The notes below the pieces were generated by a model, which saw only the letters and a program-made list of their open reading frames with translations, was not told the DNA's origin and made no database searches. This document shows positions 16,018 to 24,745 of a stretch of 64,000 bases of DNA, one piece after another. Every line of letters begins with the position of its first letter. The first letter of the stretch is position 1. Source of the DNA: an uncultured bacterium (GTDB taxonomy: Bacteria; Bacteroidota; Rhodothermia; Rhodothermales; Rubricoccaceae); NCBI GenBank assembly GCA_947493945.1, contig CANLSR010000008.1, positions 62,001 to 126,000 of the forward strand, in the 5' to 3' direction. Position numbers and translations under genes: made by a program.

Positions 16018-17457
16018 TCACAGGTACAACAGCGTGGCCGTGGCGAAAAAGATGGTCAGGCCCAGGATGTCGTTCGAGACCGTGATAAACGGCCCCATCG
16101 CGAGCGCCGGGTCGATGCCGGCGCGGCTCAGCGCCAGCGGCACCGTCGCCCCCACCAGCGTCGCGAGCACGATCACGATCATCAGCGCCAGCGCCGCCGT
16201 CAGCGCCAGCCGGCCGGTGTCGGCCCCGAAGCCGGACACGACCACGACGGCCGCCAGCGCGGCGGCCAGCATCGCGCCGTTGAGCAGGCCCACGGCGAGC
16301 TCCTTGCCCAGGCGCCGCGCCAGGTCGCCGCGCCACAGGTCGCCCGAGGCCAGGCCCTGGACCGCGATCGCCGACGACTGGATGCCCGCGTTTCCGGCCG
16401 TCGACATGACGATGGGGATGAAGAGGGCCAGCACCGGCGCCACCTGCAGCGCTTGGTCGAAGCCGATGATGACCAGGCCCGACACGTAGGCGCCGGCCAG
16501 CCCCAGCATCAGCCACACGATCCGGCCCCGGCTGACGGCGAACACGGACGACGAGAGCTCCTCCTCACCCGTGATGCCCACCGCGCGCTGCAAGTCCTCC
16601 TCGGCCTCCTCGCGGATCACGTCCACCACGTCGTCGATGGTGATGCGGCCCAGGAGGCGCCCGCCGGCCGAGACCACCGGCAGCGCCACCAGGTCGTAGC
16701 GCTCCATGATGCGCGCGACCTCCTCCTGGTCTAAGTCCGGCTCGACCGAGACCACGTCGGTCTCGGCGATCTCGGCCACCGGCCGGCCGGCGGGCGACAG
16801 CAGCAGGCGCTTGAGCGGGACCACGCCCACCAGCCGGCCCTCCAGGTCGACGGCGTAGACGGCGAACACCGGGTCGACGGCGTCGGCGTTGGAGCGGACG
16901 GCCTCGGTCGCTTCGGCCACGGTCGCCGTCGTGGGCACGGCCACGACCTCAGTGGCCATCAGGCCGCCGGCCGTGTCCTCGCCATAGCTCAGGAGCGCCT
17001 CCACGTCCTGGGAGTCCTCCAGCTGGACGAGCACGTCGTCGACCTGGGCGACGTCGACGTCGGCCAGCACGTCGGCTTGGTCGTCGGTCGCCAGCGGGTC
17101 GATGAGCGCCACCAGGTCGGCCGTCGACAGGCCGTCCAGCAGGTCCACCCGCTCGGCGCTTTCGAGCTCGGGCAGGGCCGAGCTCGTGATGTCCTCGGGG
17201 AGCCAGCGGAACGCGGCCCGTGCCAGGTCGGGCGGCAAGTGCTGGAGCAGCGACGCCACGTCGGCCGAGCGCAGGTCGGCCACCAGGTTGAGCACGAGCC
17301 CGCGGTGGCCCGCCTCGATCAGCTCGGCGACCGCGTGCACCAGGTCGTCGTCGACGACGACCTGGGCGGCGGCGTCCGAGGCGGCGGCGTCCGAGGCGGC
17401 GGCGTCCGAGGCGGCGGCGTCCGAGGCGGCGGCGTCCGAGGCGGCGGGCTCAGTCAA
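16018..17457 (-). CDS. mgtE: Magnesium transporter MgtE
   Basis: A 479-residue Mg2+ channel. In order: an alanine/serine-rich N-terminal tail, the helical MgtE N domain (about 40-160), a CBS pair (about 165-290) that senses cytosolic Mg2+, and a C-terminal domain with five membrane helices containing the pore signature STAGNAGIQSS. The first 36 residues are a run of (A)SDAA encoded by five exact 15-base repeats, unusual for the family. The start appears to be TTG at 17457, overlapping the rsmA stop by 8 bases, which indicates an rsmA-mgtE operon. Confidence 0.9.
   Translation of the reverse strand: MTEPAASDAAASDAAASDAAASDAAASDAAAQVVVDDDLVHAVAELIEAGHRGLVLNLVADLRSADVASLLQHLPPDLARAAFRWLPEDITSSALPELESAERVDLLDGLSTADLVALIDPLATDDQADVLADVDVAQVDDVLVQLEDSQDVEALLSYGEDTAGGLMATEVVAVPTTATVAEATEAVRSNADAVDPVFAVYAVDLEGRLVGVVPLKRLLLSPAGRPVAEIAETDVVSVEPDLDQEEVARIMERYDLVALPVVSAGGRLLGRITIDDVVDVIREEAEEDLQRAVGITGEEELSSSVFAVSRGRIVWLMLGLAGAYVSGLVIIGFDQALQVAPVLALFIPIVMSTAGNAGIQSSAIAVQGLASGDLWRGDLARRLGKELAVGLLNGAMLAAALAAVVVVSGFGADTGRLALTAALALMIVIVLATLVGATVPLALSRAGIDPALAMGPFITVSNDILGLTIFFATATLLYL
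17371..17445. repeat. Five exact 15-base tandem repeats in the mgtE 5' end
   Basis: Units GGCGTCCGAGGCGGC at 17371, 17386, 17401, 17416 and 17431. On the coding strand each adds five residues (ASDAA-type). A copy-number change would keep the frame, so the tail can vary in length without disrupting the transporter. Confidence 0.95.
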
Positions 17458-18295
17458 CGTGGAGCAGGCGGGCTAGGTGGACGAAGTCGGCCGGCGTGAC
17501 GGCCTCGGGGCGCAGCGTGGCAAAGCTGCCCAGGTCCGCCCCGGCCGCCTGGGCGAGCGGTCCCAGGCTGTTGCGAAGCATCTTGCGCCGCTGGCCGAAC
17601 GCCGCCCGGACCGTCCGCTGGAGCGCGGCGAAAGGTACCTCCGGGGCGCGGGCGGCCTCGAAGTCCACGACCACCACGGCGCTCTCGACCGCGGGCACCG
17701 GGCGGAACGCCTGGCGCGGCACTTCGACCAGCAGCGACGCCCGGGCGTAGAGCGAGAAGTAGACCGAGAGCGTGCCGTAGGTCTTGCTCCCCGGCGGCGC
17801 CGCCAGCCGGTCGGCGACCTCCTTCTGGACCATCACCACGGCGCGCGCGACCGACGCCCGGGCGTCCAGCAGCGCGAACAGGATGGGCGAGGTGATGTAG
17901 TACGGGAGGTTGCCGACGACGTGGAGGCCCGCGGCAACGGCCCCCCCCGCCCCGCTGGCGGTACCGCTCGGCAGGTCGTCTGTGTCCTTCCTCAGTTCCC
18001 CTTTCTCTTTTCCCTCCGCCGCCAGCGCCCGCCAGTCGGCGGCGAGAACATCGCCCTGGCGGACGTCGAGGGCGGGGAAGCGAGCGCGGAGGTGATTGAC
18101 CGCCTCGGGGTCGACCTCCAGCGCGACCAGGTCGGGGTAGCGGGCCAGCAGCGCGCCTGTGAGCGCGCCCTCGCCCGGCCCGATCTCGACCACGCGCGCG
18201 CCGGCGGGCGCCCCGACCGCGTCCACGATGCGGCGGACGACGCCGTCGTCGGTCAGGAAGTGCTGGCCGAGGCGTTTTTTGGGGCGGACGGACAC
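17450..18295 (-). CDS. rsmA: 16S rRNA dimethyladenosine transferase RsmA (KsgA)
   Basis: A 281-residue enzyme that dimethylates two adjacent adenines near the 3' end of 16S rRNA. It starts with KKRLGQHFLTDD; the SAM loop is VEIGPGEGALT (36-46) and the catalytic motif NLPYY is at 129-133. Between DWRALAAE and LHVVGNLPYY is an extra low-complexity stretch (about residues 95-122, EGKEKGELRKDTDDLPSG and a Gly/Ala run) that typical RsmA lacks. Its DNA has a different texture, an octamer copy and a C8 run (17941-17948) prone to slippage. Confidence 0.93.
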   Translation of the reverse strand: MSVRPKKRLGQHFLTDDGVVRRIVDAVGAPAGARVVEIGPGEGALTGALLARYPDLVALEVDPEAVNHLRARFPALDVRQGDVLAADWRALAAEGKEKGELRKDTDDLPSGTASGAGGAVAAGLHVVGNLPYYITSPILFALLDARASVARAVVMVQKEVADRLAAPPGSKTYGTLSVYFSLYARASLLVEVPRQAFRPVPAVESAVVVVDFEAARAPEVPFAALQRTVRAAFGQRRKMLRNSLGPLAQAAGADLGSFATLRPEAVTPADFVHLARLLHVD

Positions 18296-18386
18296 GGCGG
18301 GGGGACGGGGGGCAAGGGGTGGAGAGTAGAGGGGAAACGCCCCGGCGTTCCAGCCCCGTCCAAATCTCCACCGTCCGCCCCCGCCG

Positions 18387-20981
18387 TCACGCGGGCGAGC
18401 GGCCTCGGCGGTACCACAGCAGCCCGCCCAGGCCGACGATGCCCAGGTAGGCCAGCAGCGCCGCGACCGAGGAGATCAGCACGCCCGTCTGGCGCGTCGC
18501 GGGACGGTAGCGCATCGTCACGATGTGCTCGCCGGCCGGCACCGGGATCCCCCGCAGCAGGAAGTCCGTGCGGACGATGGGCGCCGGTTGGACGCCGAGC
18601 GTCGCCGTCCAGCCGGCCGGGTAGTAGGTCTCGCTCGCGACCAGCAGCCGCGGCCGGTCCGTGCGGACCCGGTAGACGACCTCGTCGGGCTCGAACCGCT
18701 CCGTCGTGACCGACGTGGCGCCCGAGTCGGCCGGGGCGCCCGAGAGCGTGCGGAGGTCGAGCCCCTGGTCGTCGGCCACGAACGCGACGCGGCTCAGGTC
18801 GGTGGCCGGGTCGCGGACGGCGTCGATCACCGCGTCCTCGCTCGCGACGACGGCCACCGAGTCGACCAGGAACGCGCGCGGCAGCGCCGAGGAGTCGACC
18901 GAGACCACCAGGCCGGCGGCCGGGTCCTGGAACACGGGCTCCGCGCCCGGCACCGTCCCCGGCAGCACGAGGTAGCGCGTGGACAGGAGCCGGAGCGCGT
19001 TGGCGTTGAGGCCCGTCCGGTCGTCCGGCAGGACCCGGTCGAAGTAGTCCTGGATCAGCGCCAGCTTGGCGCCGTGGTAGCCGCCCACGGACTCGTAGAA
19101 GTAGGACGGGACGGCGTTCTGGGACCAGTTGGCCGGCAGCACGCGGAAGTGCCCCGGCCCGCCGGCCTCCGCCACGCGCTCCAGGACGAACCGGTCGGCG
19201 TCGGTGGGCCGGATCTGGCTCTCGATGCGCGACGACCGGCGGAGCGCGTCGATGTCCTCGTTGAAGTAGCGCCGGCCGACGCCCCACAGGTCCACGGTGA
19301 CGAGCAGCGCCAGCCCGGCCGCGACGGCCCAGCCGGGCACCCTCTCGACCAGGTGCGCCCCGATCAGGCCGACCGCCAGCAGCAGGAAGAGGAGCGAGCG
19401 CCCGGCGTCCGAGGCGAACAGGCGCTCGCGCTCGCTGGTCGCCTGGGCCAGGTACTGAGCCGTGACCTGGCGGACCTGGGGGTCGCCGGGGGACAGGCCG
19501 TTTTGCTGGGCGACCGCGGCGGCGACCTGGGCCCCCTCGTCGGGCTTCTCGAAGGCGAGCGGCCCGCCGCCGGTCAGCCAGAGCCCGCCGATCAGGACCC
19601 CGAGCACGGCGCCGGCGCCGATCACGACGCGCCGCTTGCGGACGTCCGCCTCGTGCGTGGCCTCGCGGCGCTGGATGTAGTAGGTGCCCCAGCCGGCCAG
19701 CAACGCCAGCAGCAGCGCCACGGCCGCTAGCCACGTCTCGGGCACGCGGAAGGCGTCGAACAGTGGGAGGACCTCGAAGGCGGGCCGGTTGAGCAGCGGC
19801 AGGTTGGAGCCGAGCGCGAACCCGGCCATCAGCACCGCGGCGATCACGAACGCCAGCACCGAGCGCCGCGTCACGCCGATGGCGCCCACCAGCGCCAGCA
19901 GCGCTACCACGGCGCCGACGTAGTGCGGGCCGGCCGTGAATGGCTTGCCGCCCCAGTAGGTCGCGCCGCCGCCGCCGTAGGCGTCCGCGATGACCAGCGT
20001 CACCAGCTCGCCGAAGCCCTGGCTCCAGGACATAGCGTAGTCCCAGGCGAGCCCTCCGCCCGGGCTGGCGGCCCGCGTCGTAAAAGCCTTGTACTCGGCC
20101 TGGAGCAGGTACGGATCGGCCACCATCAGGAGCGCGATCCCGGAGCCAAGCGCCAGCAGCGCCGTCGACTCCAGGTAGGTCCGCGTGCGGCCCTCGCGGA
20201 AGGCCGAGACGCCCTCGGCGACCCACCAGATCAGCGCCACGACGACCACGTAGTAGGTGATCTGGATGTGGCCCGCGCGCAGGTTGACGGCCGCCGCGAC
20301 GGCGAACAGCAGCGTCAGGAAGACGCTCAGCATCTTGCCCGTGCCCAGAGGCCGGCGGACGAGCGCGGCGAACGCCAGCAGCAGCCACGGCGCGTAGGCG
20401 AGCGCGATAAACTTGGTGTTGTGGCCCGCGGCCAGGATCAGCGGCAGGTACGTCGAGAGCCCGAAGCCCACCCCGCCGACCACGCCTGCCCATTTGGACC
20501 GCGTGAGGTAGTACACGAGCAGGTACGTCCCGATCAGCAGCACGAAAAAGTGGGCCAGCGGCCACAGGCCCACCTTGCGCAGCGCCGACACCACCGAGTC
20601 GACGCCGGGCACGTGGGAGCCGCTCAGGATCAGGGTGCCGGGCATCCCGCCGAACACGTTGGGCGCCCACTCGGGCCTCCGACCGGTCTCGGCCTCGTAC
20701 TCCAGCATCGCCTCCGCCGAGGCGGCCCACTGGATCGTGTCGCCGCCCACCAGCGCCTGCCCGCCGAACGTGGCCGGGGCGTAGAACCCCAGCGCGACGA
20801 GGGCCAGGAAGCCGATGCAGATCGCGTGCTGCACGGCGCCCGGCTGGCGCTCCCACCACGTGTCCTCGCGCAGGACGGGGCTGGCGTGGCGGACCCGGCT
20901 GCGGCTCTTCCAGACGCTGTTGCCGTCCAGCGGCGCCGGCCCGCCGGAGGTGCCGGCGGCACTTTTTCTCAGTTTGGCCAT
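18387..20981 (-). CDS. YfhO family membrane protein
   Basis: An 864-residue polytopic membrane protein with about a dozen or more helices and a long periplasmic C-terminal region before a last helix (TGVLISSVAALLAYLGIVGLGG in two parts). Features typical of YfhO/GT-C proteins are a loop with GGDTIQWAAS, FGGMPGT, then GHIQITYY, and a soluble part with NALRLLSTRYLV. YfhO proteins are thought to transfer lipid-linked sugars to envelope polymers; the substrate here is unknown. It lies upstream of rsmA in the same direction with a 91-base gap, so shared transcription is possible. Confidence 0.82.
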   Translation of the reverse strand: MAKLRKSAAGTSGGPAPLDGNSVWKSRSRVRHASPVLREDTWWERQPGAVQHAICIGFLALVALGFYAPATFGGQALVGGDTIQWAASAEAMLEYEAETGRRPEWAPNVFGGMPGTLILSGSHVPGVDSVVSALRKVGLWPLAHFFVLLIGTYLLVYYLTRSKWAGVVGGVGFGLSTYLPLILAAGHNTKFIALAYAPWLLLAFAALVRRPLGTGKMLSVFLTLLFAVAAAVNLRAGHIQITYYVVVVALIWWVAEGVSAFREGRTRTYLESTALLALGSGIALLMVADPYLLQAEYKAFTTRAASPGGGLAWDYAMSWSQGFGELVTLVIADAYGGGGATYWGGKPFTAGPHYVGAVVALLALVGAIGVTRRSVLAFVIAAVLMAGFALGSNLPLLNRPAFEVLPLFDAFRVPETWLAAVALLLALLAGWGTYYIQRREATHEADVRKRRVVIGAGAVLGVLIGGLWLTGGGPLAFEKPDEGAQVAAAVAQQNGLSPGDPQVRQVTAQYLAQATSERERLFASDAGRSLLFLLLAVGLIGAHLVERVPGWAVAAGLALLVTVDLWGVGRRYFNEDIDALRRSSRIESQIRPTDADRFVLERVAEAGGPGHFRVLPANWSQNAVPSYFYESVGGYHGAKLALIQDYFDRVLPDDRTGLNANALRLLSTRYLVLPGTVPGAEPVFQDPAAGLVVSVDSSALPRAFLVDSVAVVASEDAVIDAVRDPATDLSRVAFVADDQGLDLRTLSGAPADSGATSVTTERFEPDEVVYRVRTDRPRLLVASETYYPAGWTATLGVQPAPIVRTDFLLRGIPVPAGEHIVTMRYRPATRQTGVLISSVAALLAYLGIVGLGGLLWYRRGRSPA

Positions 20982-21231
20982 CTAGACAGTCGTGGGGCGG
21001 TCGGGGCGCACAGCGGGACGCTGGCGGAGTCCCTGGGCGGTGGGTGGGGGCACAGTGGGGGAGGCACGTCGCTGGGTCTACCGCCAAGCGGCGAGCGCAC
21101 CGGACGAGCGGCCACCCCGGCGACCACCGCCCGGGCCAGGCGCTGCCGCCAGCGGCAGGAGCCACCCAGCCCGTGAGGAGAGTCGGTGCCGGTCAAGCCC
21201 GCAAGATAGAGAGACGCGGTGCGCGCCCGCG

Positions 21232-21993
21232 TCACCCGAACGCGACCAGCTCGGCCTTGATGGCCTGTCGGACCTCGGCCTGGAGTCGGGCGGCGTCGGC
21301 CCGCACCATGCCGGCGGTCTCGATGGGCGCGCCGATAACGAACCGCGTCTCGCCGGGCCGGGCCGTCCGGTCGCCCACCGACAGCACGCCGGCGTGGCCC
21401 ACCATCGTCAGCGGCACGACGGGCACGCCGGCCTCGATGGCGAGCACGAACGGGCCACGCATAAACGGGCCGAGGGCGTGGGCGTAGCTCCGCCCGCCCT
21501 CGGGGTAGAGCAGCACCGAGTCGCCGCTCCGGATCCGCTCGGCGGCGTACCGCAAGTCCGCGACCGACTGGCGGGGGTTGTCGCGGGCGATAAACAGGCA
21601 GGCCGTCTTCTCCAGCACCCACCCGATCATCGGCCACGCCCGCAGCTCGCGCCGGGCCACGAACAGGAAATCGCGGGGCAGCACGGCCATCGTGACCGGC
21701 ACGTCGAGCAGGTTGACGTGGTTGGAGACGAACACGACCGGCCCGTCGGGGACGGGCGCCCGCTGCTCGACGCGGACGCGGATGCCGGCGCTCGCCAGGA
21801 TCGCGCGCCCCCAGGGCCGCATCCAGGCCCGGAGCGTCCGGGCGGTGGGCTTGGTCGACGAGTGGAGCACCAGCAGCGGGCTCATCGTGACCGTGAAGAA
21901 CACGCCGCACGCCGCGAGCCAGCCGAACCGCGCGTGGCTGGCGGGCGAGGGCGCGGGCGGCGCGAGTTGGAGGGCAGACGGGGAGGTGTTCAC
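21232..21993 (-). CDS. plsC: 1-acyl-sn-glycerol-3-phosphate acyltransferase (PlsC family)
   Basis: A 253-residue membrane-associated acyltransferase of phospholipid synthesis that would convert lysophosphatidic acid to phosphatidic acid. The catalytic NHxxxxD motif is NHVNLLD and the acceptor-binding motif is YPEGGRS. An N-terminal hydrophobic helix (LAACGVFFTVTMSPLLVL) anchors it. The gene starts 10 bases after the TIM-barrel gene, so the M28-like, TIM-barrel and plsC genes form one minus-strand unit. A related acyltransferase acting on another glycerolipid cannot be excluded. Confidence 0.87.
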   Translation of the reverse strand: MNTSPSALQLAPPAPSPASHARFGWLAACGVFFTVTMSPLLVLHSSTKPTARTLRAWMRPWGRAILASAGIRVRVEQRAPVPDGPVVFVSNHVNLLDVPVTMAVLPRDFLFVARRELRAWPMIGWVLEKTACLFIARDNPRQSVADLRYAAERIRSGDSVLLYPEGGRSYAHALGPFMRGPFVLAIEAGVPVVPLTMVGHAGVLSVGDRTARPGETRFVIGAPIETAGMVRADAARLQAEVRQAIKAELVAFG

Positions 21994-22003
21994 AGCGTCG
22001 GCT

Positions 22004-22783
22004 CTATTTCTGGTGCTCGGCCCGGCGAGCGGCCCCGATCAGCGCCGTCGAGGACGTCAGCCCCACGGACCGCGCGGGGTGCGGGATGGCGTCGATCACC
22101 AGCGGACCGCCGAACCCGACCTGGACGAGGGCCGCCAGATGACGTTCCCACCCCACAGAGCCCTCCCCCACCGCCGCCGGCGTCCAGCCGCCGCCGCCGC
22201 CGTGCCCGTCCTGCACGCCCACGCACAGCGGCGCGCGCGCCAGCGCGGCGAGCCCGTCGGCGGGCGCCTCGCCGGCCATGAGCGCGTCGGCCGGTCGCCA
22301 GTCGGCCCCGACCGCCGGGTGGCCGGTGGCGCCGAGCAGGTCCGCCAGCGCGGCGCCGGTGGCGACCGCCGTCTGGGCGTCGTTGCGGACGGCCAGCCGC
22401 AGGCCGAGTCGGGCCGCCCGCTCGCCCGCCTGGCGGAGCGCGTCGGCGGCGCCGCCGAGGTCGGGACCGGCCGCCAGCGCCCCGATGCGGACGAGGCCGC
22501 ACCCGAGCCGGACGCAGAACGCGGCCGTCTCGTCGAGCGCCGCCAGGTCGTCCATCCACCCTGCCCGGGCGGAGGCGGCGCCTTCGAACAGGCCCGGGTC
22601 CACGGCCACGACGGGCAGCTCGGCCTCGTCCAGACGGCGCCGCAGCGGAGCCTCGTTCACGTTCGGCACGCGCCCGCCCCCCAGCGTCCGGAGGGCCACG
22701 CCGTCCAACCCCCACAGCAGCGTTAGCCGGACCGCTCGGGCGGCGTCCGGGGTGGCGGCGTCGGTGGTCCAAGCGGTCGTCAT
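22004..22783 (-). CDS. Sugar phosphate isomerase/epimerase-like TIM-barrel protein
   Basis: A 259-residue protein of the xylose-isomerase-like TIM-barrel group, judged by its strand-helix periodicity, an N-terminal WGLDGVALR segment, an Asn/Asp pair in LAVRNDAQT and the C-terminal GPLVIDAIPHPARS. Members isomerise or cleave sugars and polyols using a divalent metal; the ligand set is not clear here, so activity is uncertain. The ATG overlaps the upstream stop by four bases (ATGA). The frame is open far upstream, but that region belongs to the lipoprotein gene in another frame. Confidence 0.68.
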   Translation of the reverse strand: MTTAWTTDAATPDAARAVRLTLLWGLDGVALRTLGGGRVPNVNEAPLRRRLDEAELPVVAVDPGLFEGAASARAGWMDDLAALDETAAFCVRLGCGLVRIGALAAGPDLGGAADALRQAGERAARLGLRLAVRNDAQTAVATGAALADLLGATGHPAVGADWRPADALMAGEAPADGLAALARAPLCVGVQDGHGGGGGWTPAAVGEGSVGWERHLAALVQVGFGGPLVIDAIPHPARSVGLTSSTALIGAARRAEHQK

Positions 22784-23454
22784 GGGATCGTGTCGGCGAG
22801 GGCGGGACGGCGGGCCAGGCGGACGGCCTCGTCCAGGACGCGCTGCGCCAGCGCTAGCCGCTCGGCCACCGTCGCCGGGCTGGCGGCCGGGATCGCCACC
22901 GCCGTCAGGCTGTCGGGCACGGCGGCGGCCTCGCCCACGGTCAAGACCGCGCGGACGTTCTGGCGGGGCCAGACGCCCGACGTCAGCGCCCCACGCGCGC
23001 CGTCCGGGCCGCTCCACAGCGCCACCATCACGGTCCGCTCGGGCACCACGGCCCACCGTGACCGCTCCGCGAGCACGCGCATCGCCTCCACGAGAGGGGC
23101 CACGTGGGGGCCGCCGAGCGACGTCCCGACCACTACCAGCTCGTCTCGGGCCAGCGGGTACCGGCCCGGGACGAACCCCGCCACGGACGACGCGGCGTCG
23201 ACGGCGAACCGCGGGTTGGCCGCGCGCTGGCGGCCCATGTCGGCCAGCGGCGTCACCCCCGACCGCTTGAGCAGCCGCTGCGCCAGCGCGCGGCGAGCGG
23301 GGCCCGACGGCACGGCGGCCAGCGAGTCCGCCGTCGCCGCCAGGCGGCGCGCCGACGGCGCCGCCGCGGGGCCGGTGGCCGTGGGCAGGTCGGAGGCCGA
23401 GCAGCCGCCGGCGCCGACCGCCAGCGTGGCGAGCAGGAGGAGGGTGTAGCGCAT
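22780..23454 (-). CDS. M28-peptidase-like lipoprotein, probable pseudoenzyme
   Basis: A 224-residue lipoprotein (lipobox GAGGC at about residue 18). The middle resembles the M28 aminopeptidase core: SVAGFVPGR, ELVVVGTSLGG, APLVEAMRVLAE, and RTVMVALWSGPDGARGALTSG. In active M28 enzymes these positions carry HxD, DNASG and EE, which bind two zinc ions. Here they read TSL, GGP and PD, so the metal site is gone. Catalysis is unlikely; a binding role in the envelope is inferred. It is the first gene of a three-gene unit with the TIM-barrel protein and plsC. Confidence 0.55.
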   Translation of the reverse strand: MRYTLLLLATLAVGAGGCSASDLPTATGPAAAPSARRLAATADSLAAVPSGPARRALAQRLLKRSGVTPLADMGRQRAANPRFAVDAASSVAGFVPGRYPLARDELVVVGTSLGGPHVAPLVEAMRVLAERSRWAVVPERTVMVALWSGPDGARGALTSGVWPRQNVRAVLTVGEAAAVPDSLTAVAIPAASPATVAERLALAQRVLDEAVRLARRPALADTIP

Positions 23455-23465
23455 GGAAACCAGAA

Positions 23466-23495
23466 GGGGCCGCCCGGCACGTGCCGGGCGGCCCC
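23466..23495. terminator. Perfect 30-base palindrome after the outer-membrane protein gene
   Basis: The arm GGGGCCGCCCGGCAC at 23466-23480 is followed immediately by its exact complement. It lies 21 bases past the stop of the minus-strand barrel gene and 11 bases before the next gene start. A hairpin with a minimal loop is expected; there is no T tract. Confidence 0.65.
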
Positions 23496-23516
23496 CACAT
23501 CGGGATGGCCGAGAGC

Positions 23517-24536
23517 TTACTCGAAGCCGACGGTGAGGCCAGCCGTGAAGCCGACCTTCGGCTTCAGCGAGTTGGCGCCGCCGATGCCGTAGCCGAACTC
23601 GGTGTACTCGTCCTGGACAGCGCCCTTGACGAAGAACGACGCCGGGAGGCTGGGCGGCGAGATCCGGAGGTACGGGGCCACCGTTCCGGCGTGGCTGCCG
23701 ATGCCCCGCGTGCCGAACAGGGTGTTGGTCGGGTCGTTGAAGCGGGTCTGGATCTGGAGGGCGGCGCCCACCTCAAACACGCTCAGCTTGACGCCGGCGC
23801 CGAGCATGAAGTTCATGATGTCGGTGCCGACCTCGAAGTCCTCCTCGGCCTCGTCCTCAGCGTTCTCGATGATGAAGTAGTCGATGCCACCGAACAGGCG
23901 GAACCGGTCGCTCGGGACGTCGAAGTCGGCCCCGAAGAAGATCGCGTCGCGGTTGTCCGAGGTGCCGAGCGTGTTCGTGGTGCCGTCCAAGGCCGTCTCG
24001 TCGCCGAGGTCGAAGATGTAACCGCCGTGGAGGCCGAGCGTGCGGCCGCGCAGCGAGCCGAACACCTTGACGCCCTGGAGGCCGAAGTCGCTGTCGACGT
24101 TGGTGAACGGGCCGACCGTCTCGTTCTCCGCCGCGTTCTTGGCGACGGTGAGCTGGGCACCGGCGCCGACCTTGACCGACCGGAGGCTGATCACGTTGAT
24201 CTGAGCGCCAACGCCGATCCGCTGGGTCGTGATCTCACCCGACGGGAACGTCTGGTCCTGGCCGTCGGTGCCCCAGAACTCCTCGCTGGTCTTTCCGTAG
24301 CCGTACTGGACCCAGAGCTTGATGGGGGCGATGTCGGAGGGGACGCCGAAGGCGTAGGTGTCCTGGGTGATGGTCTGCGGGCCCTGAGCCTCCGCGGTCT
24401 CGAAGACGCCCGGGGTGGCCACCGACTCCGCGACCGGCTTGTCCGCGTTGGGGGTCTTCTTGGTGTCACCGGTGCCGTCCGGCGGGGAGAGAGCGAGCGA
24501 TCCGGCCAACAGGCCAGCGAGTGCTACTTGGAGCAT
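23517..24536 (-). CDS. Outer-membrane beta-barrel protein
   Basis: A 339-residue protein with a signal peptide (LQVALAGLLAGSLAL). The rest alternates hydrophobic and polar residues as expected for a barrel (IKLWVQYGYGK, RIGVGAQINVISLRSV, MNFMLGAGVKLSVFEVGAAL) and ends in FTAGLTVGFE. It resembles the DUF6588-type outer-membrane proteins of Bacteroidota, though I am unsure of the family. It is read alone, divergent from the dynamin gene, with a strong palindrome after the stop, so it is probably monocistronic. Its codon use is less extreme, as often seen in abundant proteins. Confidence 0.65.
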   Translation of the reverse strand: MLQVALAGLLAGSLALSPPDGTGDTKKTPNADKPVAESVATPGVFETAEAQGPQTITQDTYAFGVPSDIAPIKLWVQYGYGKTSEEFWGTDGQDQTFPSGEITTQRIGVGAQINVISLRSVKVGAGAQLTVAKNAAENETVGPFTNVDSDFGLQGVKVFGSLRGRTLGLHGGYIFDLGDETALDGTTNTLGTSDNRDAIFFGADFDVPSDRFRLFGGIDYFIIENAEDEAEEDFEVGTDIMNFMLGAGVKLSVFEVGAALQIQTRFNDPTNTLFGTRGIGSHAGTVAPYLRISPPSLPASFFVKGAVQDEYTEFGYGIGGANSLKPKVGFTAGLTVGFE

Positions 24537-24716
24537 GGGGGGACCTCGTTAAAGGGGAGAAACGGGTAAGGGAAGAGCGGGGGGAATCTACAGACGGCCG
24601 AGGGTATCGGCAGGCCTGAGTTGGCTCCTAAGCACCTCCCCCCCGATGAGTTCCGCCGGAGGGCGCCTCGGGGACCGCACAGAGCGGCCTGGGGGGGCCT
24701 GGGCACGCCCGCGGGG

Positions 24717-24724
24717 TACCTTCT
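24717..24724 (+). promoter_or_regulatory. Promoter -7-like box TACCTTCT upstream of the dynamin gene
   Basis: TACCTTCT ends 21 bases before the ATG at 24746, the same spacing as other boxes of this type in the window. A G7 run lies about 20 bases upstream (24691-24697). Confidence 0.35.
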
Positions 24725-24745
24725 TCGCGCACGCTCCCCACGACC

